DNA of 64,000 nucleotides from Methylobacterium segetis (GTDB taxonomy: Bacteria > Pseudomonadota > Alphaproteobacteria > Rhizobiales > Beijerinckiaceae), in contig NZ_SMNT01000005.1 in assembly GCF_004348265.1 (NCBI RefSeq), forward strand, positions 28,978 to 92,977, in the 5' to 3' direction. How positions within the stretch are numbered: the first letter of the stretch is position 1; each line of letters opens with the position of its first letter. Below are positions 8,850-17,269 of this stretch, in pieces. Made by a program: the position numbers and the translations under genes. The notes under the pieces are model-generated. The model did no database searches, was not told the origin of the DNA, and was given only the letters and a program-made list of their open reading frames with translations.

Positions 8850-9919
8850 GCCGGCGCATCTACATCGACCAGACGCACCTGCGGGGCCACGTCACGGGCA
8901 TCGAGCGGGTCGCCCGCGACCTGTTCGCCCCGGAGCAGCTCGCCCCGCACGATGTCCGCCTCCTGCGGAGCCGCGGCCTGCCCGCGATGATCGCCGCCCA
9001 GCAGATCGGCCTTCCCCTGCGCGGCCTGCGGGATCGAGACGCGCTGTTCGTCTTCCCGGGCTTCCCCCCCGGCCCGCTCTGCGCGGCGCTCGGGGATCGC
9101 TGCATCCTCTACGTGCACGACACTTTCCTGCTGACCCGGCCGGAGGACCTGAGCTGGAAGAGCCGGCTCTACATGGCGCCGAGCTTCGGCCTCGCCATGC
9201 GCTACGGCCGGCGCTTCCTCGTGAATTCCCGGACCACGGGCCGCGAGTTGCGCCGGCTCTGCCGGCCGGACGCCCTCGTCGCGCTGCTGCGGCCGGCGGT
9301 CGGCGACGTGTTCGGCCTCGCCGGCCTGCCGGCCGGGCGCCCCGCGCCCGCCCCCGGCGAGCCGCTGCGCCTCCTCGCGATCGGCACGATCGAGCCGCGC
9401 AAGGACTACCCGGCCGCCATCGCCATCGTCGGCGCCCTCAACCGGATGGGCGTGCCGGCCGAACTCCACGTCGTCGGGCGGGTCGGCTGGGGTCGGCATG
9501 CCTTCCTCGACGATCCGCCCGCCTTCCTGACCCTCCACGGCTACGTGGACGATGCCGGCCTGCGCCGCCTCGTCGAGAGGAGCCATCTGCTGATCTCGAC
9601 CTCGAAGGCCGAAGGGCTCGGCCTGCCCCTCCTCGAGGTGCAGCACGGGGGCCTGCCCGTCGCTGCGCCTGAGGGACCGGTCTTCGCCGAGGTCCTCGGG
9701 GCCTCCGGCCTGTTCCTCCGGCCCGACGACCCCGAGGGCTCGGCCTCGGCGCTCGCCGCCTGGGCACGCGGCGGCCGCCTCGCCGCGGCGGCGGACGCGG
9801 CGCGCGGGAACGTGTCGGCCTGGAATGCGGCCGCGCGAGCGGACGCCGCCCGCTTCAGCGATTTTCTCGCGCGCGGGGTGGCAGCCTACGCGGAAAGCGG
9901 CACCGTTGCGACAACGTGA
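8846..9919 (+). CDS. GT4-family glycosyltransferase, exopolysaccharide module
   Basis: 357 residues. It starts MSRRIYIDQTHLRGHVTGIE, a form seen in polysaccharide glycosyltransferases, followed by ILYVHDTFLL, NSRTTGRELRRL and the C-terminal domain LLAIGTIEPRKDYPAAIAI and STSKAEGLGLPLLEVQHGG. The last contains the acidic residues that bind the nucleotide-sugar phosphate. The GTG start overlaps the upstream stop (GTGA), so it is probably co-translated with the preceding glycosyltransferase. Donor and acceptor cannot be told. Confidence 0.85.
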   Translation: MSRRIYIDQTHLRGHVTGIERVARDLFAPEQLAPHDVRLLRSRGLPAMIAAQQIGLPLRGLRDRDALFVFPGFPPGPLCAALGDRCILYVHDTFLLTRPEDLSWKSRLYMAPSFGLAMRYGRRFLVNSRTTGRELRRLCRPDALVALLRPAVGDVFGLAGLPAGRPAPAPGEPLRLLAIGTIEPRKDYPAAIAIVGALNRMGVPAELHVVGRVGWGRHAFLDDPPAFLTLHGYVDDAGLRRLVERSHLLISTSKAEGLGLPLLEVQHGGLPVAAPEGPVFAEVLGASGLFLRPDDPEGSASALAAWARGGRLAAAADAARGNVSAWNAAARADAARFSDFLARGVAAYAESGTVATT

Positions 9920-10218
9920 AGCTGTGCGAGCCTCTTTCGAGGACATTCATACGATCAGGAGTGGCAGGCGTGTTAATCTTAACCGCTGGTAACTGCCGGT
10001 GATCTCGGGTTTGCACCGCGACGACTCGCGCGGCGCAAGACATCCTTGCCGCGAAATGGTCTATCTCTTCGGCATGACGGTTGCGATTGGTTGATCGTTC
10101 GTCACCGTCAGCGGGAACGTCGTGCCGATTCGGCACGGAGCGACCGCGAGGCGGGTCCGACGGGGCCAAGCGTTCGCCCGGAAAGTTCCGGGACCGGACA
10201 GGTCAGGGGACGAGGCAG
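9920..10218. promoter_or_regulatory. 299-bp gap before the chain-length gene
   Basis: It contains an AT-richer patch (about 9942-9995, including a tandem ttaatcttaacc-like segment) inside otherwise GC-rich DNA. The coding frame of the next gene is open back to 10081, but that part lacks family resemblance. It may hold a separate promoter for the chain-length and WecB-like genes. No operator or terminator was identified. Confidence 0.35.
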
Positions 10219-11715
10219 ATGTTCGACTTCGCGACACCGATCCGCGGCGAGCCGGTTCAGATGGTCATGCAGCAACCGGAATCCGACCAGCCGAGCCTGC
10301 GCACGATCCTGCGGCGGCTCTGGAATGGGCTGAGCTTCGTCCTGCTCGGCGGCCTGTTCATGCTGGCCGTGGCGGTCGCCGCGATGGGCCTCCTGACCCC
10401 GACCTACACCTCGACGATCCAGATCCTGATCGATCCCTCCGACCTTCGGCTGGTCGAGAACGAGATCAGCACGCGCACGCCCCAGGCGGATGCCGGCGTC
10501 TCGATCGCCGAGAGCCAGGTGCGGGTGATCCAGTCGGACAATGTCCTGCGCCGGGCCATCGCCAAGGTCGGGCTCGCCGAGGACGACGAGTTCGTGAAGC
10601 CCGATTCGGACAACCCGCTTGTGGTCGGCCTGAAGCGGGCCCTCGGCATGGTACCACCGCCCGCGAGCCGCGACCCCGTGAACCTCGCCCTCGACACCCT
10701 CCGCCTCAAGCTGACCGTGCGTCGGGCCGAGCGCACCTTCGTCATCGAGGTCTCGGTCCAGTCCCGCGACCCGGAGAAGGCAGCCCGAATCGCCAACGCC
10801 ATTGGCGAAGCCTATTTCGCGGAAGAGGCCGGAGCCCGCACCGAGGCCGCCCGGCGCGCCTCCGACTCGCTCTCCGCACGGCTCAACGCCCTGCGCCAGG
10901 ACGTCGAGGCGGCGGAAGGCAAGGTGGTGCGCTACCGGGAAGACAATCGCCTCGTCGCCTCGTCCGGCCGTCTCCTCACCGACCAGCAGCTCGGCGACCT
11001 CAACCAGCAGCTCGTGACCGCCTCGATCAAGACCGCCGAAGCCCGCTCGCGCCTCGACCAAGCGAAGAAGATGAAAGTCGGCGACGCCGGCACGGCGCTC
11101 CCCGAGATGCTGCAATCGCTCGAGATGCAGGCGCTGCGGCAGCAATATGCCACGCTCTCGCGCAACACCGCGGAGCTTGCGACCCGCCTCGGCGAGCGGC
11201 ACCCGGCCATGGCCGAGCAATACGCCCAGCAGCGCGATCTCCAGCGCCTGATCCAGCGGGAAAAGGAGCGGATCATCGAGACGACGCAGAAGGATTTCGA
11301 CCGGGCCGCCGCGAGCGAGGCCGCCATCCAGAAGAACCTCGACCGGGTGAAGACCGAGAATGCGGCCAGCGACCGCGCCAATGTCGGCCTGCGCGAGTTG
11401 GAGCGCTCGCTCGAATCCCGCCGCGGCATCTACGAAACCTTCCTGCGCCGCTCCCGCGAGGCGAGCGAGCAGGAGCGGCTCAACAACACCAACGTGCGGG
11501 TCATCTCCCCGGCGACGCCCGCCCGCGAGCGCACCTGGCCGCCCTCGCCGAAGGTGGTGCTGCCGGTGGCGCTGATGCTCGGCCTGCTGCTCGGCGCCGC
11601 CATCGCCCTCGCCCTTGGTGCCGACCGCGACCGCAGGCAGGCGCAGCGCCGGACCGTGCAGGTTCCTCCGCCGGCGCCGGCTCCCGCCCGCAGCTTTCGG
11701 GCGGCCGATGCCTGA
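10219..11715 (+). CDS. GumC/Wzz-like polysaccharide chain-length/export protein
   Basis: 498 residues. Membrane-anchored polysaccharide copolymerase: transmembrane segment at about residues 37-60, a large periplasmic coiled-coil region (about 190-400, repeated heptads around REDNRLVASSGRLLTDQQLG), and a second transmembrane segment near 444-468 preceded by the proline-rich ARERTWPPSPKVVLP. It lacks the Walker kinase domain found in some relatives, so a separate BY-kinase would be needed if one acts. The ATG at 10219 has an upstream purine-rich ggggacgaggcag. The following gene starts eight bases before its stop. Confidence 0.85.
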   Translation: MFDFATPIRGEPVQMVMQQPESDQPSLRTILRRLWNGLSFVLLGGLFMLAVAVAAMGLLTPTYTSTIQILIDPSDLRLVENEISTRTPQADAGVSIAESQVRVIQSDNVLRRAIAKVGLAEDDEFVKPDSDNPLVVGLKRALGMVPPPASRDPVNLALDTLRLKLTVRRAERTFVIEVSVQSRDPEKAARIANAIGEAYFAEEAGARTEAARRASDSLSARLNALRQDVEAAEGKVVRYREDNRLVASSGRLLTDQQLGDLNQQLVTASIKTAEARSRLDQAKKMKVGDAGTALPEMLQSLEMQALRQQYATLSRNTAELATRLGERHPAMAEQYAQQRDLQRLIQREKERIIETTQKDFDRAAASEAAIQKNLDRVKTENAASDRANVGLRELERSLESRRGIYETFLRRSREASEQERLNNTNVRVISPATPARERTWPPSPKVVLPVALMLGLLLGAAIALALGADRDRRQAQRRTVQVPPPAPAPARSFRAADA

Positions 11716-12529
11716 GGCGGAGCGCCCACATCCGGCGGCCGAGCCGCCAGCCGGGGCGCCGTCGAGAAGCCTGCGCCTCTTCGGCCTCGACTTCTCGACC
11801 GCCGGCCCGGCGCAGATCCTCTCGGACGTCGCCGCCCGGCCCGGCAATGGGCCTCGTCTCGTGGTGACGGCCAATGTCGACCACATCGTGCAGCTCTCGG
11901 AGAACGCGGCCTTCCGGGCAGCCTACGAGAGCGCGGCGGCACGCACTCTCGACGGCATGCCGCTGGTCTGGTTCTCGCGGCTCCTCGGGCAGCCGGGGGG
12001 CCGGCGCGTGACGGGGCACGACCTCCTGGCCAGCGCTCTGTCCGGTATCCCCGACCCGGCCGCGCGCATCTTCCTCGTCTGTCCCACCGCCCTCGCGGGT
12101 GATCGGCTGCGCGCGCGCCTCGCCCGGGCCGGCTGCGCGCCGGACGCGGTCGCGCTCGCCGTGCCGCCCTTCGGCTTCGAGGAGGATGCGGGCTACGGGC
12201 AACGCCTCGCCGAGGCGGTGCGCGCCCACGGCACCACGCTGCTCGTGATGGGCGTCGGCGCGCCGAAATCGGAAATTTGGGTTCACCGCCAGGGCGCTGC
12301 CCTCGGGGCTCCCGTTGTGCTGGCGGTGGGGGATGCGGTGAGCGTGGCGGCGGGGCTCGTCCCACGGGCGCCGCTCCTGATGCAGCGGACCGGCTTCGAG
12401 TGGCTGTTCCGCTTCCTGCACGCGCCGCAGCGGCTCTTCGGCCGCTATTTCGTGCGGTCCTGGCGCTTCCTTCGGATCGCCGCGCAGGACGCCGGCGCCT
12501 CGGGCAAGGCCGAGACGCGGCGGGCGTGA
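11708..12529 (+). CDS. WecB/TagA/CpsF-family glycosyltransferase
   Basis: 273 residues, GT26. Motifs: VVTANVDHIVQLSEN, ARTLDGMPLVWFSRLLGQ, RRVTGHDLL and VMGVGAPKSEIWVHRQ. These enzymes transfer N-acetylmannosamine-type or similar sugars to lipid-linked intermediates. The ATG at 11708 overlaps the end of the chain-length gene, which fixes the start and indicates an operon. The first 30 residues are a disordered proline-rich leader. A C-terminal amphipathic stretch, WLFRFLHAPQRLFGRYFVRS, probably binds the membrane. Confidence 0.9.
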   Translation: MPEAERPHPAAEPPAGAPSRSLRLFGLDFSTAGPAQILSDVAARPGNGPRLVVTANVDHIVQLSENAAFRAAYESAAARTLDGMPLVWFSRLLGQPGGRRVTGHDLLASALSGIPDPAARIFLVCPTALAGDRLRARLARAGCAPDAVALAVPPFGFEEDAGYGQRLAEAVRAHGTTLLVMGVGAPKSEIWVHRQGAALGAPVVLAVGDAVSVAAGLVPRAPLLMQRTGFEWLFRFLHAPQRLFGRYFVRSWRFLRIAAQDAGASGKAETRRA

Positions 12530-12551
12530 AATCCGGTCGGCACGGGGCCGG

Positions 12552-13124
12552 TCAGCGCGCGGCGAACAGGTCCGGACGGCGCAGGCGCAGGGCCTGGACG
12601 AGGACGAGGGTCTTCATGTCGGCGATCTCCCCGCGCTCGCTCATCGCGGCGAGGTCCGCGAGCGGGACCTCGTGCACCGTGATGGCCTCGTGCTCCTCGG
12701 CGAGCCCTCCGCCGGGTCCGGAGCGGTCGGCAGCCGTGAAGGCGCCGAGGAACAGGTCCATCTGCTCCGTCGAGATGCCCGGCATGCTCCAGCCGCGCAC
12801 CACCCATTCCAGCGGCCCGAGCCTGATCCCCGCCTCCTCGTAGACCTCGCGGCGCGCGCCCTCCTCGGCCTCGGCCTCGTCGAGAAGGCCGGCCGGAGCC
12901 TCCCAGACTTCCGCCGTCCCGTCGGCGTAGAAGGCCGGGGCGCGGAACTGCGAGATCAGAACGGCGATCCGACGCTCGGGATCGTAGGGCAGCACGGCGA
13001 CGGCGCGGCCGTGATCCTCGATCTCGCGCTTGATCGGCGTGCCGTCGGTCATCGTCACCTCGGCGACGAGGAAGCGGCTCCAGCCGTCGTGGACCGTCCG
13101 GGTGCCGCGGATGATGGGTGCCAT
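12552..13124 (-). CDS. NUDIX hydrolase, NudK/ADP-ribose pyrophosphatase-like
   Basis: 190 residues. The Nudix box runs from GLLDEAEAEEGARREVYEEA; it has one residue fewer than the common Gx5Ex7REUxEExGU form, as I remember for GDP-mannose hydrolase NudK. Other NudK-like traits are the MPGISTEQMDLFLG strand, a GGGLAEEHEAITV segment and the ending GEIADMKTLVLVQAL. Likely reaction: hydrolysis of a nucleotide-diphospho sugar. It lies convergent to the exopolysaccharide genes, so a GDP-sugar substrate would make sense, but that is inference. Confidence 0.85.
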   Translation of the reverse strand: MAPIIRGTRTVHDGWSRFLVAEVTMTDGTPIKREIEDHGRAVAVLPYDPERRIAVLISQFRAPAFYADGTAEVWEAPAGLLDEAEAEEGARREVYEEAGIRLGPLEWVVRGWSMPGISTEQMDLFLGAFTAADRSGPGGGLAEEHEAITVHEVPLADLAAMSERGEIADMKTLVLVQALRLRRPDLFAAR

Positions 13125-13215
13125 GCGAGAATCCCCGAGCCCGCCGCGGCGGATTGTTGCCGCGGCTTTCGGGCGGTCCTCTAAGGGGGACTTGGCGCAT
13201 CAATGAGGCGGCAGG

Positions 13216-13446
13216 CTACCCGTTGCGCCGAATGACGAAGCGCAGCGTCGCGCCGTCGCGCTCCTGAGCAATAAGGCTGTCCCCCTCCTCCCGCAGAAGA
13301 TTGGGGATGTCGATGGCCGCCATCGGATCCGTGCAGGCGATGACGAGACGAGTGCCGGGCGTCAGGCCGCGCAGGACCTTGCGCGTACGCAGCACCGGCA
13401 GAGGGCACTTGAGCCCGCGCAGGTCGAGTTCGATCGGGTCACTCAC
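13216..13446 (-). CDS. tusA: TusA-family sulfurtransferase
   Basis: 76 residues, cytoplasmic sulfur carrier. LDLRGLKCPLPVLRTRKVL carries the CPxP motif with the sulfur-carrying cysteine at residue 14; a second conserved block is TDPMAAIDIPNLL. The start is GTG at 13446; the frame extends upstream only through the terminator of the preceding gene, so this short start is preferred. No obvious Shine-Dalgarno, as the T-run of the terminator sits directly before the start codon. Confidence 0.88.
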   Translation of the reverse strand: MSDPIELDLRGLKCPLPVLRTRKVLRGLTPGTRLVIACTDPMAAIDIPNLLREEGDSLIAQERDGATLRFVIRRNG

Positions 13447-13447
13447 G

Positions 13448-13483
13448 AAAAAACCCCGCCGACGGCGCAGGCCGTCGGCGGGG
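13448..13483 (-). terminator. Intrinsic terminator of the Gly/Tyr-rich protein gene
   Basis: Perfect 13-bp stem (13454-13466 with 13471-13483) with a 4-base loop. On the minus strand the stem is followed by six T residues (13453-13448). It lies downstream of the Gly/Tyr-rich gene and immediately before tusA. Confidence 0.92.
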
Positions 13484-13540
13484 TATCTAGACGATGGCGG
13501 CGTCCGCGTCAGGCGGCCCGCCGCGCATCCGTGCCGGGCC

Positions 13541-13960
13541 TCAGTAGCCCCAGCCGTAGGCCGGGTAACCGTAGCCGTAACCGTAGGCCGGGTAGCTGTA
13601 GCCGTAGGCCGGATAGCCGTAGCCGCCGCCGTAGCCGGCACCGTAATAGCCGTCGTAGTAGCCGTAGCGGGGCGCCGAGCTCGCCGCGATCGCGCCGCCG
13701 ATGATGCCGAGGGCCGCACCGGCCGCCAAGGCGCCGCCGACGCCGCGACGGTAGCCGTAGCCCCGGTAGCCGTAGCCGCCACGGTAGCCGCCGTAATAGC
13801 CGCCGCCGCGCCAGCGAACCTGATCGACGCCGCCGGCCGGGCCTCCGACCTGCGCCGAGTTCAGGGCCGGGAGGGGAGCCGCCTCGGCGGCAGTGAAGGA
13901 ACCCGCGGTCATGCCGATCGCGGCAGTGCCGGCGAGGGCGAGGGTCAAGATACGCGACAT
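13541..13960 (-). CDS. Gly/Tyr-rich secreted protein
   Basis: 139 residues. A signal peptide (MSRILTLALAGTAAIGMTAG, cleavage probably after AEA near residue 26) precedes a low-complexity chain rich in Gly and Tyr, with a central alanine/glycine-rich hydrophobic segment (ALAAGAALGIIGGAIAASSA). The tail has imperfect YPAYGY repeats. The central hydrophobic Gly-rich segment resembles glycine-zipper regions of small envelope proteins. Start chosen for the AGGAG placed eight to twelve bases upstream. Location envelope or periplasm; function unknown. Confidence 0.75.
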   Translation of the reverse strand: MSRILTLALAGTAAIGMTAGSFTAAEAAPLPALNSAQVGGPAGGVDQVRWRGGGYYGGYRGGYGYRGYGYRRGVGGALAAGAALGIIGGAIAASSAPRYGYYDGYYGAGYGGGYGYPAYGYSYPAYGYGYGYPAYGWGY

Positions 13961-14141
13961 GAGGACAATCTCCTGTGTCGAAGCGGTAGTGCCCTGAGAA
14001 CGGCGTCGCTCCATTTCCGTTCCGCCGGCCGCGGGCACGGACACGCTTCGCCCGTGCCCTCACGCACATGTGTACGGTCGAGGCTCCGGCGGCCGGCCTT
14101 AGGGACGCATCCTCGCAGGGGGTCGCGAGCCTGTCGAAGGG

Positions 14142-15509
14142 TCAGAACACGCAGGTCTCGAAGGCGGGCGCGACCGAGCGACGCCACGCACCCTCGTAAT
14201 CGGCGAGCCGGTCCTCGGCATGGGTGCGGCCCGCCGCGACGATCGCCTCGAGCGGCTGCAGATAGGCGGTCTCGTCGCGCCCCGCGGCATCGCGCCGTGC
14301 GCGCGCCTGGAGACCCGAGCGGGCGATGGCGAGCGCTTCCGCGGCCACCTGCCCGAGGCTCCGGCCGGCCACCGGCGTGGCGAGGCCGAGCCGGGGCACG
14401 GTGGCGCGCACCGCTTCGCGCTCGGCCTCGCTCCAGCCCTTGGCGAGGTCGAGGGCGGCGTCGAGGGCGCCCTCGTCGTAGAGGAGGCCCGTCCAGAAGG
14501 CGGCCTGCGCCGCGATCATCGCCGGCCCGCCGACATCCGACCCGCGCATCTCGAGGAAGCGCTTCAGGCGCACTTCGGGAAAGGCGGTGGAGGCGTGGTT
14601 CGCCCAGTCCGAGACCGTGGCGTACTCGCCCGGGAGCTGGGGCAGCTTGCCCGCCATCAGGTCGCGGAAGGAGGCGCCGGAAACGTCGTGGTAGGTGTCG
14701 CCCCGCTTCACGAAGTACATCGGCATGTCGAGCAGCCAGTCGACGTAGGTCTCGTAGCCGAAGCCGGGCTGGAACGCCTCGGGCAGCATGCCGGTGCGGT
14801 CGCCGTCGGTGTCGCGCCAGATCTCGGAGCGTCGGGAGAGGAAGCCGTTGGGACGCCCGTCGGTGAACGGCGAATTTGCGAAAAGCGCCGTCGCCACGGG
14901 CTGGAGGGCGAGCGACGCGCGCATCTTGCGCGCCATGTCGGCCTCCGAGCAGAAATCGACGTTCACCTGCACGGTCGCCGTGCGCAGCATCATGTCGAGG
15001 CCGAGGGTGCCGACCTTGGGCATGTAGCCGGCCATGATGCGATAGCGGCTCTTCGGCATCACGGGGGTCTCCTCCCGCGTCCATTTCGGGCTCATCCCCA
15101 GGGTGAGGAAGCCGATTCCGTGCGGCTCGGCGGCGCGCGCCGCCGCATCGAGGTGCATCTGCAGCTCCCGCGCCGTGGCATGGACGTCGGGAAGCGGCGC
15201 GCCGGAGAGCTCGAACTGTCCGCCCGGCTCGATCGAGATGGCCCCGCCCTCGGCGCCCGCCAGCCCGATGATGTTGCCCGTATCGACGATGGGCTCCCAG
15301 CCCGTCTCCCGCGCGAGGTCTTCGAGAAGCGCCCGGATGCCGTGCTCGCCCGCGTAGGGCACCGGTCCACGGCTCTCGCGATAGAAGGGGATCTTCTCGT
15401 GCTCCGTCCCGATCGCGAACTGGTCGCGCGGTTTCTCGCCCTCGGCGAACCACGCGATCAATTCGGCGCGCGTGGTGAGCGGGGTCGTGTCGGACGTATC
15501 GCGCGCCAT
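14142..15509 (-). CDS. gshA: Glutamate--cysteine ligase (plant-type)
   Basis: 455 residues; catalyses the ATP-dependent first step of glutathione synthesis. It matches the plant/alphaproteobacterial class: FAIGTEHEKIPFY, GLAGAEGGAISIEPGGQFEL, MPKSRYRIMAGYMPKVG and the cofactor-binding FAGGQ-like region. Start MARDTSDTTPLTTRAELIAW is preferred to the 18-residue longer MSGAAPRS form. Glutathione also serves formaldehyde oxidation in many methylotrophs, although Methylobacterium mainly uses tetrahydromethanopterin. Confidence 0.94.
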   Translation of the reverse strand: MARDTSDTTPLTTRAELIAWFAEGEKPRDQFAIGTEHEKIPFYRESRGPVPYAGEHGIRALLEDLARETGWEPIVDTGNIIGLAGAEGGAISIEPGGQFELSGAPLPDVHATARELQMHLDAAARAAEPHGIGFLTLGMSPKWTREETPVMPKSRYRIMAGYMPKVGTLGLDMMLRTATVQVNVDFCSEADMARKMRASLALQPVATALFANSPFTDGRPNGFLSRRSEIWRDTDGDRTGMLPEAFQPGFGYETYVDWLLDMPMYFVKRGDTYHDVSGASFRDLMAGKLPQLPGEYATVSDWANHASTAFPEVRLKRFLEMRGSDVGGPAMIAAQAAFWTGLLYDEGALDAALDLAKGWSEAEREAVRATVPRLGLATPVAGRSLGQVAAEALAIARSGLQARARRDAAGRDETAYLQPLEAIVAAGRTHAEDRLADYEGAWRRSVAPAFETCVF

Positions 15510-15715
15510 GCGCTGCCTCGTGGTGCGGGATCGTTCGGGGGAGCGAGGGGCCGCGCCGCTCATCTGTGCGGTCGAGCCCCTCGGTCTGATGTCGTGTCCT
15601 TAATCCAGCCCGCAAGGCGCGACAACGCGAGGCCCGCGCGGGGCACCGGCTCCGGACCGGTGCCGCGTGCCGTCCCGGACGACCCGATGTGCGCCCGCGC
15701 ACGCGGATCCGGCCC

Positions 15716-16468
15716 TCAGTGGGCGTCGCCGAGGATCGCCTGGACGAGAGCCATCACCGCGACGGCCGCCGTGTCCGCCCGGAGGATGCGCGGCCCGAGA
15801 GACAGGGCCACCGTGTTCGGACGCCCCGCGATGAGGTCGCGCTCCTCCGGCGCAAATCCGCCCTCGGGTCCGACGAGCACGGCGAGGGGCGGCGGGCTCG
15901 CGGGATCCGCCGCCCCGCGCAGCGCCGCGACGGGGTCGGCCACGGCCGCATCCTCGTCGCAGAAGACGAGGAGCCGGTCGGGTTCGAGGTCGGCCAGAGC
16001 CGCGGGCAGGCGGGCCGCCTCGGACAGGTCGGGAATCGCCAGGATGCCGCATTGCTCGGCGGCCTCGATCGTGTTCGCCCGCAGCCGCTCCGCGTTGATC
16101 CGCTCGCCCTGCGTGTAGCGGGTGAAGACCGGGCGGATGGTGCCCGCTCCCATCTCGACGGCCTTCTGGGCGAGGTAGTCGAGGCGGGCGCTCTTCAGGG
16201 GCGCGAAGAGGTAATGCAGGTCGGCCCGGTCCGGCTGGGGCCGGGTCTGCGCCTCGAGCAGGAGGTCGGCGCTCTTGCGGCCGGTCGGGTCGAGGCGGCC
16301 CCGCCACTCGCCGTGTCGCCCGTTGAAGACGAGGACCGGGTCCTCCGGGCTCCGCCGCAGCACGGTGAGGAGGTAGTTTGCCTGCGCCCGGTCGAGGGGC
16401 AGGCGCGCGCCCGCCCCGAGATCCGCCTCGACGTAGAGGCGGGGAGCGGTGAAATCGTAGGCGGCCAT
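15716..16468 (-). CDS. rsmE: 16S rRNA (uracil-1498-N3)-methyltransferase
   Basis: 250 residues. SPOUT-fold rRNA methyltransferase: N-terminal PUA-like domain, KSARLDYLAQKAVEMGAGTI, RTNTIEAAEQCG-type region, and the knotted SAM site VGPEGGFAPEERDLI and LSLGPRILRADTAAV. Length normal. Divergent from the secreted protein gene at 16.7 kb; 206 bp separate its stop from the gshA start. Confidence 0.95.
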   Translation of the reverse strand: MAAYDFTAPRLYVEADLGAGARLPLDRAQANYLLTVLRRSPEDPVLVFNGRHGEWRGRLDPTGRKSADLLLEAQTRPQPDRADLHYLFAPLKSARLDYLAQKAVEMGAGTIRPVFTRYTQGERINAERLRANTIEAAEQCGILAIPDLSEAARLPAALADLEPDRLLVFCDEDAAVADPVAALRGAADPASPPPLAVLVGPEGGFAPEERDLIAGRPNTVALSLGPRILRADTAAVAVMALVQAILGDAH

Positions 16469-16731
16469 GGCTGCGAAGTCGCGCGGCCGCGCCGCCCTGT
16501 CAACGCGGCCCCGGGAGACGTTGCAAAAACGTTACGCCCGCCGCTTTTTGCCGAATTGCCCACGGCCGAGGGCCGCCACCGGTTTGCGGCTCGAAAGACG
16601 CCACATTCCTATGCAGAACCGAAGCCCAGCAGAACGGAACGAGCCTGGTCCGGCCGGCGGGCGGACGATCGCGCGAGCCCCGCGCGGCGAAGCCCGCATC
16701 TCGAGAGACCGGCGCCTAGAGGGAAGACGGC

Positions 16732-17208
16732 ATGTTCACGAAATCCATCGCCACGCTCGCCGCCGGACTGACGGGCGCACTTCTCATCGGCGGCGCGGCC
16801 CTCGCGCAATCGGCCGATTGCGGCGCGATTCAGCAGACGCTGAAGACCCGGCAGGACCTCGTGGCGAAGGCGAACGCGGCCTCGCAGTCGAAGAAGAAGA
16901 TGACGCCGCAGGAGGCCTGCGCCCTGTTCGGCAAGCTGCAGTCGAACGGCGCCGAGGGCGTCAAGTGGATCGCCGCCAACAAGGAATGGTGCTCGATCCC
17001 CGAGTCCTTCGCGGAAGGCTTCAAGGCCGACCACGTGAAGGTGTCGGGCATCCGCACCAAGATCTGCTCGGTGGCGGCTCAGGCGTCCAAGATGGAGGCG
17101 CAGGCCCGCGCGCAGGCCGCGGCGGGCGGGGGCACTCCGGGTGCCGGCGGCCTCCTCGGCGGACCGGGCCTGAGCGGGTCCTTCAAGATGCCGCAGGGCG
17201 CGCTGTAA
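16732..17208 (+). CDS. Conserved secreted protein, function unknown
   Basis: 158 residues with a signal peptide (MFTKSIATLAAGLTGALLIG, cleavage after ALA near residue 25). The mature part has four cysteines (DCGAIQQ, EACALFG, EWCSIPE, KICSVAA), which could form two disulfides in the periplasm, and a Gly/Ala-rich tail. The regularly spaced cysteines and helices suggest a small helical bundle. The gene lies between rsmE and ubiA. I do not recognise a named family. Confidence 0.75.
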   Translation: MFTKSIATLAAGLTGALLIGGAALAQSADCGAIQQTLKTRQDLVAKANAASQSKKKMTPQEACALFGKLQSNGAEGVKWIAANKEWCSIPESFAEGFKADHVKVSGIRTKICSVAAQASKMEAQARAQAAAGGGTPGAGGLLGGPGLSGSFKMPQGAL

Positions 17209-17269
17209 GAGGGAACGCGTCCGATTCCCTGAACCGAGACGCGCGCCACCTCCCGGCGAGTCGGGAGGA

